Below are positions 46,540 through 53,831 of a stretch of 64,000 nucleotides of DNA, piece by piece. The position numbers and the translations under genes were made by a program. Position 1 is the first letter of the stretch. Every line of letters starts with the position of its first letter. The DNA comes from an uncultured bacterium (GTDB lineage Bacteria; Myxococcota_A; Bradymonadia; UBA7976; VGTA01). The notes beneath the pieces were generated by a model. It was not told where the DNA came from. It worked only from the letters and a program-made list of their open reading frames with translations, and did not search any database. Location: positions 143,641 to 207,640 of the forward strand of contig CALSSE010000013.1 of NCBI GenBank assembly GCA_943788935.1. Reading direction: 5' to 3'.

Positions 46540-48954
46540 TTACTTGCCCCTGAGAGCATTTAAGCGCTTTTTAGAGACTTCTAATGCTTCACTTAAACGT
46601 GGATCACTCGAAAAGGTCATTGCCCGTTTCAAGGTGAGATGTACTTCTCGATAGAGACCTTGAGCATCCAAATATTGAGCTAGAATAAGATAAGCCTCAG
46701 CTTGAGTAGGATCTTGATTGATCCAACGCTGTAGGACTTTTATGCTCCCGCTTGGGTCTCCGCTCTCATAAGTGATTCGAGCGAGCTGTTGGTAAGCGAT
46801 GTAATAAGTAGGATCACGACTTAATGATCGACCAATGAGCTCAATCGCTTTTTGATATTGCTTCTCTGCGGCTTCTAGGAGCCCTAAGTAGAAGGGACCT
46901 TCTCGACTCACACCGTCTCTACGGATCCCTTCATAAAAATACTTCCTAGCCGCTTTAAAGTCACCTCTCAGCAGAGATAAGAATCCTAAGTTATGAGGTA
47001 GTGAGTGTTGTTCAGGAGCGAGCTTATTCGCTGTTTTATAAAATGTCTCTGCCTCAGAGTGAGCGCCTCGCTGGAAGTAAATGTTTCCTAGCTGTTCATA
47101 AGCCTGATAGTTAGAGGCTCTGACTTTAATCAACGCTTTGAGGATATTTTCTGCTTTGATCAACTCCCCCACCTTAATGAGTAAGGCAACTTCTTTAAGT
47201 CGATAGTATTCATCATTAGGCATGAGAGAGGCATACTGCTGATAAGCGCTTAGCGCGGCAAAGTGATCTCCAAGCGCTTCGCTCATCTCTGCTAACCGAC
47301 TCCAAAGTTCTGGCCACTGAGGATGCTGTTTTGCTGCGTTTACGAGTAAGTTTAAAGCTTTTGAAGCGAACTCTCCACGTCCATTGAACCTTACTAAGTC
47401 AGCGTAAGCTAAGCCAAGCAATCCCTCTTTATATTGCTTATTGTCCAGTCGTAAAGAAGGGAGGAGAGAGACGAGCTGATCACTAAAGACTGTATCAGGC
47501 TTTGATGTCTCGCTTTCTTCCGGCTGATCGGAAAAATCAGGAGAACGTCTCACCCAGTGATCTGTCATTCGAACATGTGGAATATCACTCGTCCCTGATT
47601 TTTTCATATGACACTGATAACACAGTGTTTTAGAGGTCTCCAATGGTTGATCAGTTTTTGAGTCTGTTACCTTAGAGCAAGAAGTGACTGCCTCATGGTG
47701 AGAGTTATGGTCTCCCTCTTGATGGCAAGAGAGACAAGCCTTTTGGTAACTTGTTGACGTATCAGGACGATGTGGATCATGACAAGTCGTACAAGTGAAC
47801 ACTTCACTCTTAGTAGCACAAGCGCTTAACTTCATTCTCTCTGCGTGGCTAGCGATCCCAAAACTTTCGGTGGCGCTTAGCTCTGGATGGACATTTTTAT
47901 CTAGTGGGAAAGCATACACACGAAAATAATCTTCTAGAGGAGTCCTAGGATCATATGCATCCCAACTCTGTCCAGGTAAGAGGGCTCTCGCTTCACCTGA
48001 TAAGTGGCATTGCTCACAGAGCTGATGTTGTCGCAGAGGAGAGAGAGACTTAGGATTGAAGATCGTTAAGTCTCCTTGATTCGAGTCTAAAACTTCACCA
48101 TTTAGGCGGGCTTCTATGTGAGCTTGTCCATCTCCATGACATCGAACACAAGTGATTCCACTTGGGAGCTCTCCTACAAATCCAGAGAGTCGCTGATTAT
48201 TTATTTTACTTAAATCGTTATGACAAAAAAGACAGTCTCCTTTAACAGGACGAGTAAATCGAAAATGATCTCTTCTCTGGTATCCTGGACTCATATCCCA
48301 CAGACCAAGTCGATTTGGGGTGGGGCTGTACCAAGTCAGTGGTAATTCAATGAGTTCGCCTTGAACCTCTCCAATATAGCTTCGAGTATTATTCCCTGAA
48401 CCAATCAGATACTTAACCTCAACTGTTCTGCGATAGTCTCCCTTTGGATCAAATTCTTCCTGCCACCAACGACCTTGATCATCAATAAACGCACGATAAC
48501 CGACCCCTGTCTTTGGATGGATGACTTGACTCACTTCAGGTGAGAAGTTTTCAATAACTTCACTGAGGAGAGGTTTAGACATCGCTCTGCTCATGTGTGT
48601 GTTTTTAAAGCCTTCGACATAGTCTGGATGACAATCAGCGCAAGCCTCTAATTGTTTTTGGGCAGGATGAAGTGAGCTCTTTAGCTGAATCTGATCAGAA
48701 GAAGGAGGCCCTTCTCTCACAGTGATGGGAGATGTCACATCAAAGATAGGCTTAGCAGTGACAGTTATTGGATTAACTAGAGTGAAAATAAGAAAGTAAA
48801 AGACCCTAGTGAGGACAGTGGTGAGAACAGTAGTGAGGATACTGGTCAGGACATTAGTAAGAGACAGGTCAGAGACAGAGTGAGAAGATATGTTAGAGAG
48901 GTACTCTCGCTCAGAACTTTGTAACCTGTGTGGTCGACACATCATGATCCCCAT
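46540..48954 (-). CDS. Multihaem cytochrome c with C-terminal TPR repeats
   Basis: An 804-residue exported protein. After an N-terminal hydrophobic segment with an LTTV repeat come seven CxxCH haem c sites, in order CADCH, CLFCH, CVRCH, CEQCH, CTTCH, CLSCH and CYQCH. From about residue 500 on are several tetratricopeptide repeats (YEQLGNIYFQRGAHSEAETFYKTANKLAPE and others). It is probably a periplasmic electron carrier or assembly platform; the redox partner is unknown. Multihaem-TPR fusions are known in anaerobic-respiration proteins. Confidence 0.85.
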   Translation of the reverse strand: MGIMMCRPHRLQSSEREYLSNISSHSVSDLSLTNVLTSILTTVLTTVLTRVFYFLIFTLVNPITVTAKPIFDVTSPITVREGPPSSDQIQLKSSLHPAQKQLEACADCHPDYVEGFKNTHMSRAMSKPLLSEVIENFSPEVSQVIHPKTGVGYRAFIDDQGRWWQEEFDPKGDYRRTVEVKYLIGSGNNTRSYIGEVQGELIELPLTWYSPTPNRLGLWDMSPGYQRRDHFRFTRPVKGDCLFCHNDLSKINNQRLSGFVGELPSGITCVRCHGDGQAHIEARLNGEVLDSNQGDLTIFNPKSLSPLRQHQLCEQCHLSGEARALLPGQSWDAYDPRTPLEDYFRVYAFPLDKNVHPELSATESFGIASHAERMKLSACATKSEVFTCTTCHDPHRPDTSTSYQKACLSCHQEGDHNSHHEAVTSCSKVTDSKTDQPLETSKTLCYQCHMKKSGTSDIPHVRMTDHWVRRSPDFSDQPEESETSKPDTVFSDQLVSLLPSLRLDNKQYKEGLLGLAYADLVRFNGRGEFASKALNLLVNAAKQHPQWPELWSRLAEMSEALGDHFAALSAYQQYASLMPNDEYYRLKEVALLIKVGELIKAENILKALIKVRASNYQAYEQLGNIYFQRGAHSEAETFYKTANKLAPEQHSLPHNLGFLSLLRGDFKAARKYFYEGIRRDGVSREGPFYLGLLEAAEKQYQKAIELIGRSLSRDPTYYIAYQQLARITYESGDPSGSIKVLQRWINQDPTQAEAYLILAQYLDAQGLYREVHLTLKRAMTFSSDPRLSEALEVSKKRLNALRGK

Positions 48955-49151
48955 ATTTACTATTATCTCTCTTCAGCGCTGAGGCTGTATTGAACTTGAC
49001 TTTAAATCACTGATGACTTGAATCAAAAGCGAAGAACTGTCGTTAAGTACAGGCAACTTCAATATATATTAATTCGCTAAAGATGACGACTATCGACATC
49101 ATAGAAGACGATCTGTTAAAGACTAACTTCCTTATTCTTTGGAGAGAAACC

Positions 49152-50063
49152 ATGAAGAGACAACAAGCATATCATCTTAATCTTGTTTTTATATTCAGCG
49201 CGCTTATGGGGATCGTCTCTTTGACTCATCTCCTGATTCCTAATGAAGCTGATGCGAGGCGACCTCGATTAAAAAAATCTCCACCGATTAGTGGAGCATT
49301 AAAAGACTTAAAGTGGGGTGAGAGTCATTTTAAGGTCATGAAGTATCTCGAGGGACAGATTAAGAAGCGTTATAAAATGCAGATTCAGTCCTCTTATGAT
49401 GGGCTTAAAGCTGATCAGTTAAGACGAGATATGAAGTCTGAAATAGAAGGTCTTAAAGACCATTATGTAGAGTTCAATGGTCAAAAAACAGGATATGCCG
49501 TTACTTTTGTGAAAGACGATTTCGTCCAAAACAACGGGGAGACGATGCTTAAGTTCGATGAGGGCTCAAGACAACGGTATTACTTCTTTAGGTATGATGA
49601 GCTATGGAAGATTGTCGTCTCTTATCCAGTCATCTCCGATGAAAATTTTGGTTCTTTCGTTAAACGAGTCAAAAGTAAATATGGACGGGCTAAGAAAAAT
49701 AAATGGGAGACTCCGAGAGGAGGGAGTCGCTCTCTAGTACGTTCTTTATGGGAAGATGATAAGACGAGACTTATATTAGAAGATAAGAGCGCTTTTTATG
49801 GCTGTTACTTGATGAAGCTCATGGCTCGAGTGAAAGCGGATGAAATCGATAAGATTCATGAGTCCAAGAGAGATCGAGCGATTGTTGACTTAAGTAAACC
49901 CCAAAAAATCGGAGCGGGAACGATTGATATATTTGGAGAAGAAGATGACGTTGATAGCGTGGTTGATCAGATCACAGGAACCCAACACAAAGTAAAGCTA
50001 GACCGCATTGACTTTGTTCCTGCTGAGTCAGAGGACTTTAGTAAGAAGAGGTCAAAGAAATAG
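49152..50063 (+). CDS. Exported hypothetical protein
   Basis: A protein of 303 residues from ATG 49152, which has GGAGAGAAACC directly upstream; the frame is open to 49083 without such a site. A signal-type helix (LNLVFIFSALMGIVSLTHLL) is followed by NEADARRP, a likely cleavage region. The mature part is Lys-rich with predicted strands (YAVTFVKDDFVQ, YYFFRYDELWKIVVSYPV). Family unknown. It ends just before the first parS-like site. Confidence 0.55.
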   Translation: MKRQQAYHLNLVFIFSALMGIVSLTHLLIPNEADARRPRLKKSPPISGALKDLKWGESHFKVMKYLEGQIKKRYKMQIQSSYDGLKADQLRRDMKSEIEGLKDHYVEFNGQKTGYAVTFVKDDFVQNNGETMLKFDEGSRQRYYFFRYDELWKIVVSYPVISDENFGSFVKRVKSKYGRAKKNKWETPRGGSRSLVRSLWEDDKTRLILEDKSAFYGCYLMKLMARVKADEIDKIHESKRDRAIVDLSKPQKIGAGTIDIFGEEDDVDSVVDQITGTQHKVKLDRIDFVPAESEDFSKKRSKK

Positions 50064-50069
50064 CCTTAA

Positions 50070-50085
50070 TGTTTCACGTGGAACA
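50070..50085. promoter_or_regulatory. parS-like site 1
   Basis: TGTTTCACGTGGAACA, one mismatch from the bacterial parS consensus TGTTTCACGTGAAACA, seven bases after the hypothetical gene stop. Confidence 0.8.
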
Positions 50086-50168
50086 TTGATACTAAGTTGA
50101 AATATGTGTCAGGTAAAACACTGACCATCAACTGGATTACTAGTCACGCTGACACTATATTAAGAGTA

Positions 50169-50184
50169 TGTTTCACGTGAAACA
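50169..50184. promoter_or_regulatory. parS-like site 2 (perfect)
   Basis: TGTTTCACGTGAAACA, an exact match to the ParB-binding consensus, in the convergent gap before gltX. Confidence 0.9.
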
Positions 50185-50230
50185 CCGATTATCAAAACGG
50201 CGAAGCTGATCCCCAGTAAACCTAATATAA

Positions 50231-50246
50231 AGTTTCACGTGGAACA
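50231..50246. promoter_or_regulatory. parS-like site 3
   Basis: AGTTTCACGTGGAACA, two mismatches from the consensus, 62 bp from the perfect site and 20 bp from the gltX stop. Confidence 0.7.
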
Positions 50247-50265
50247 TTCATCACTCGTGAGCAGC

Positions 50266-51786
50266 TTAGTTCTCCTCCGTATTAAGCGCTTCTAGTCTTT
50301 GTTTACGGCCAAGCTCGTAGGCTTTTTTCCATCGGACTTCTCCTTTTTTACTGACTCCACCTAAAAGTTTAGAAGCATCTCGAAGTCTGGCTCTTACGAG
50401 ATCTCGGCCTAAAACTCCTATTGTGTCAAACAGTGGAGTGGCGCTCTTCATCCCAGTGATAGCCGGGTAGAGGGGGGCAAAGAAATCTCTTGGTTTTAAT
50501 TCAAGCTCGACTGCACATTCACGAAGAGCATCAGAGATCGCTTCAGAGCTCCAAGACTTTAACTCATCGAGTCTCCACATTGTCCATACAATCGCTTGGT
50601 TCACTTGCTCAGGAGTGAGCTTTTTATGGGCGAGCTGGTCAGCTGTAATCTCTAAGTGTCCGCTCAAGAAGTAACCTGTAAAGCGACCAATATCACTTAG
50701 GCGATCTAATCTTGGTTGAAGCATTGGGAGGATTGAACGAAGAGTCTCAGGGTTAAGAGCCCACTCCATGAGGCGCTCTGAGAGCTGCTCTATATCGTGA
50801 TCTTCTCGAATCCATCGTCCATTTAGCCAAGTAAGTTTCTCAGTGTCGAAGATCGGTCCTCCAAGAGAAATACGGTCTAGATCAAAGTGTTTAATCATCT
50901 GTTCTACCGAGAATTTCTCCTCTTCATCAGGCATAGACCAAGCCATACGTCCAAGGTAATTAAGCAAGGCTTCAGGGAGAATCCCAATCTTTTGATAGTA
51001 ATGAATGCTCGTTGGGTTCTTACGTTTAGAGAGTTTGCTCTTATCAGGGTTACGTAATAATGGGAGGTGACACAGCTGAGGAGGAGACCAGCCAAAGGCT
51101 TCATAAAGGCGAATATGTTTAGGGGCTGAATTGATCCACTCTTCTCCTCGAATAACATGGGAGATCTGCATATGGTGATCATCCACTACATTAGCGAGGT
51201 GATATGTAGGGAGTCCATCGGACTTCAATAAGACCTGCATGTCTACTTCTGACCAAGCGATGTCAATCTCTCCACGAAGCATATCTGTCACCTGACAGAC
51301 CCCTTCCTGAGGGATCTTTAGACGAACGACATGGGGAGTCTCGGCTTCTAAATGGCGATTAATCTCTTCAGGAGAGAGGCTTAAGCAATGTCCATCATAA
51401 CCAAGTTTACCTGCCCCTGAGCTCATCTGTTCCTTACGTAAGTCATTGAGCCGATCCGCTGTACAGAAACAACGAAAAGCCTCTCCTTTATCTAAGAGAA
51501 CTTGAGCATGTTCGCTGTAAAGTGAGGCTCTTTCACTCTGTCTATAGGGTCCATGAGGACCGCCTACATCAGGCCCTTCATCCCAAGTGAGTCCTGTCCA
51601 CCGTAGTGAGTTAAGGATTTGTTGTTCAGACTCAGCGGTTGATCGCTCTTGATCAGTGTCCTCAATACGGAGGATAAAGTCTCCTCCATGCTTCTTGGCG
51701 AAGCAATAATTAAAGAGCGCTATATAGGCTGTGCCAACGTGTGGATCACCGGTTGGAGATGGAGCAACTCTGGTTCTGACTTTCAT
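50266..51786 (-). CDS. gltX: Glutamyl-tRNA synthetase
   Basis: A 506-residue class I aminoacyl-tRNA synthetase that charges tRNA-Glu. The HIGH-type motif is PSPTGDPHVG at residues 9-18; here H-V-G replaces the usual H-I-G. The KMSKS-type motif is KLSKRKN near residue 255. Full length with the expected anticodon-binding C-terminus. Three parS-like sites lie on each side of the gene. Confidence 0.95.
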   Translation of the reverse strand: MKVRTRVAPSPTGDPHVGTAYIALFNYCFAKKHGGDFILRIEDTDQERSTAESEQQILNSLRWTGLTWDEGPDVGGPHGPYRQSERASLYSEHAQVLLDKGEAFRCFCTADRLNDLRKEQMSSGAGKLGYDGHCLSLSPEEINRHLEAETPHVVRLKIPQEGVCQVTDMLRGEIDIAWSEVDMQVLLKSDGLPTYHLANVVDDHHMQISHVIRGEEWINSAPKHIRLYEAFGWSPPQLCHLPLLRNPDKSKLSKRKNPTSIHYYQKIGILPEALLNYLGRMAWSMPDEEEKFSVEQMIKHFDLDRISLGGPIFDTEKLTWLNGRWIREDHDIEQLSERLMEWALNPETLRSILPMLQPRLDRLSDIGRFTGYFLSGHLEITADQLAHKKLTPEQVNQAIVWTMWRLDELKSWSSEAISDALRECAVELELKPRDFFAPLYPAITGMKSATPLFDTIGVLGRDLVRARLRDASKLLGGVSKKGEVRWKKAYELGRKQRLEALNTEEN

Positions 51787-51928
51787 ATTAATCCCTTGTA
51801 TCTCATAAGTGGAGAGAACATCTTAGGCTAATCGCTTCATTGATTAGCGGTATTTACCGGTAAATCTAGCGCTTGTCTAGCGCTTGTCTAGCGATGATTC
51901 TCCTCAAACTTATAGCGATTTACTTTAA

Positions 51929-51944
51929 TGTTTCACGTGGAACA
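51929..51944. promoter_or_regulatory. parS-like site 4
   Basis: TGTTTCACGTGGAACA, identical to site 1, upstream of gltX. Confidence 0.8.
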
Positions 51945-51978
51945 AGCGGTCATGTTTTTAAAATACCATTCTTATGAA

Positions 51979-51994
51979 TGTTCCACGTGAAACA
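51979..51994. promoter_or_regulatory. parS-like site 5
   Basis: TGTTCCACGTGAAACA, one mismatch; this is the reverse complement of the site 1 and 4 sequence. Confidence 0.8.
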
Positions 51995-52429
51995 GTTTGT
52001 AAATCTTGATGACGTTCTACAAGGAAGAATACGTTTTAGAGGTGAAATTGAATGAGAGGAAATGTCTAAGGAAGAATCATGAGGACTTCGCTGAGATTAG
52101 AGTGAAGAGTGAAGGGGTGTGTTTAAAGGAGATGAATTAAACGATACTGATCATAAGTTCAGTCTTTATATTGCCTCTTAGGCTTATTTCGGCTGACATG
52201 TTTATAAGCGCTTGCTATTATTAGAATTGCAGTCATGGAGAAGATTCTTAGAGTTATAGCTGGTTCAATAATGGAGATGAGCTTTCTATCGTCACACTTT
52301 TATCGAATATTTAGAAATAACCAACTCCTTAAGTATTCTGATCGTTTTAGAGAGATCTGTGATGTTTAGTGTTTAATAAACATGAAAAATAAATGAGAGC
52401 TTTTAAAAGGTTAAAGGTTTAAAAAGTGT

Positions 52430-52670
52430 CTTAAAAAGTGTCAGAGGAATTCTGAAAGGTTCCGAAAGGTGTCCGAAAGGTGTCGAGGATCTGAAAGGTG
52501 TCAGAGGAATTCTGAAAGGCTCTGAAAGGTGTCAGAGGAATTCTGAAAGGTGTCAGAGGAATTCTGAAAGGCTCTGAAAGGTGTCAGAGGAATTCTGAAA
52601 GGCTCTGAAAGGTGTCAGAGGAATTCTGAAAGGTGTCAGAACTGAAAGGTGTCAGAGGAATTCTGAAAAG
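52430..52670. repeat. Mixed tandem array of CTGAAAGGTGTC / AGAGGAATTCTG units
   Basis: About 240 bp of repeats. The main unit reads CTGAAAGGTGTCAGAGGAATT-like (21 bp) and alternates with a shorter CTGAAAGGCT element to give 31-32 bp supra-units. It sits in a 974-bp gene-free stretch (51787-52760) that also carries parS-like sites 4-6; the remaining bases, including 52000-52430, show no convincing gene. Confidence 0.85.
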
Positions 52671-52688
52671 TCTCTCTAACTTGAGTTA

Positions 52689-52704
52689 TGTTCCACGTGA
52701 AACA
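52689..52704. promoter_or_regulatory. parS-like site 6
   Basis: TGTTCCACGTGAAACA, identical to site 5, 57 bp before the dehydrogenase start. Confidence 0.8.
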
Positions 52705-52760
52705 TATACTCATGTGACGCTGAGTTTTACTGAGTTTCATAGTCGAGAGGAGACGATGTA

Positions 52761-53828
52761 GTGCTTAAAGGAAAGATACTTGTATTAGGTGAGCTGACCC
52801 CGCCTTATCATAAGAGTTCGACAGGGGACGACACGGTCTTGTTAATTCGTGAGCCTGGGGTCTTAAAACCCTCACAGCTCATCACTCGGGTAAAGTCTGA
52901 TCCTCTTATTAAAGGTGTGATCTGCCCACTTGGACAAGAGGTTAACTCTAGGGTTTTGGGGTCGCTATCTCAGTTAAGAGTCATCTCAAATATTGCTGTT
53001 GGGGTAAATAATATAGACATAGAGGCGGCGAAACGGCAGGGGGTAAGAGTCGCTCATACTCCCGAGGTCTTAACTGCTGCGACCGCTGATTTAGCGTGGG
53101 CGCTCCTACTTGGTGGAGCCCGTCGCCTCGTTGAAGGCGATCATTTAGCGAGGAGTGGACAGTGGGGAGGGTGGGAGATGAACCAGCTTTTAGGTCAATC
53201 GGTAGGTCGTTACTTGAGCTATGACATAGAGGGTGAGGATGAGAGTAAAAGTAAGGATGAGAGTAAAAGTGAGGATGAGTCAGGTCAGGGTGTTCGATCG
53301 ATACAAAACACATTAGGAGTGATCGGCCTTGGGGAGATCGGTAAAGCGATCGCTCGCCGAGCTCAGGGATTTGAGATGAGGGTTGTTTACCATAATCGAA
53401 CGAGGAAAAATAAGTTAGAGCGAGAATATGCTTGGGAGTATATGAGTCTTGATGATGTCTTAAGAGAGTCTGATTATGTGGTATTAGCTCTCGCCTTAAC
53501 CCCTGAGACGAGACACTCGATCACTAGAGAACGTTTAAGCCTCATGAAATCGAGCGCCTTTCTCGTAAATATTGGGAGAGGTGCATTAATCGATGAGGAG
53601 GCACTAATCGAAGCGCTAGAGAGCGGTCATTTATCAGGGGCGGCTCTCGATGTTTATGAGCGAGAGCCTCTTATCCCTGACCGCTTACGAGCTTTAGAGC
53701 GAGTGACTCTCTCTCCTCATTTGGGGAGCGCTACTGTAGCGGCGAGACGAGCGATGAGTCATCTCGCGATAGAATCAGCGGTGAGCGTAATACAAGGCGG
53801 GAGATTAAGAGGGAGATTTGTGGTCTGA
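52761..53828 (+). CDS. D-isomer-specific 2-hydroxyacid dehydrogenase
   Basis: A 355-residue NAD(P)-dependent reductase of the glyoxylate/hydroxypyruvate type. The NAD motif GLGEIG is near residue 194. Catalytic sites are in NIGRGALIDEEALIEAL (Arg/Asp region near 275) and LSPHLGSAT (His near 325). A DESKSKDESKSEDES insert (12-15 bp units) lies just before the NAD domain, at a loop position. The start is GTG with GAGAGGAGACG upstream. It is convergent with the DUF1592 gene, three bases apart. Confidence 0.88.
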   Translation: MLKGKILVLGELTPPYHKSSTGDDTVLLIREPGVLKPSQLITRVKSDPLIKGVICPLGQEVNSRVLGSLSQLRVISNIAVGVNNIDIEAAKRQGVRVAHTPEVLTAATADLAWALLLGGARRLVEGDHLARSGQWGGWEMNQLLGQSVGRYLSYDIEGEDESKSKDESKSEDESGQGVRSIQNTLGVIGLGEIGKAIARRAQGFEMRVVYHNRTRKNKLEREYAWEYMSLDDVLRESDYVVLALALTPETRHSITRERLSLMKSSAFLVNIGRGALIDEEALIEALESGHLSGAALDVYEREPLIPDRLRALERVTLSPHLGSATVAARRAMSHLAIESAVSVIQGGRLRGRFVV

Positions 53829-53831
53829 TGA

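Noticed and set aside
52235..52369. 44-codon open frame between gltX and the dehydrogenase
   Set aside because: No good ribosome site, no recognisable motif and AT-rich intergenic composition; could be real but not supported.
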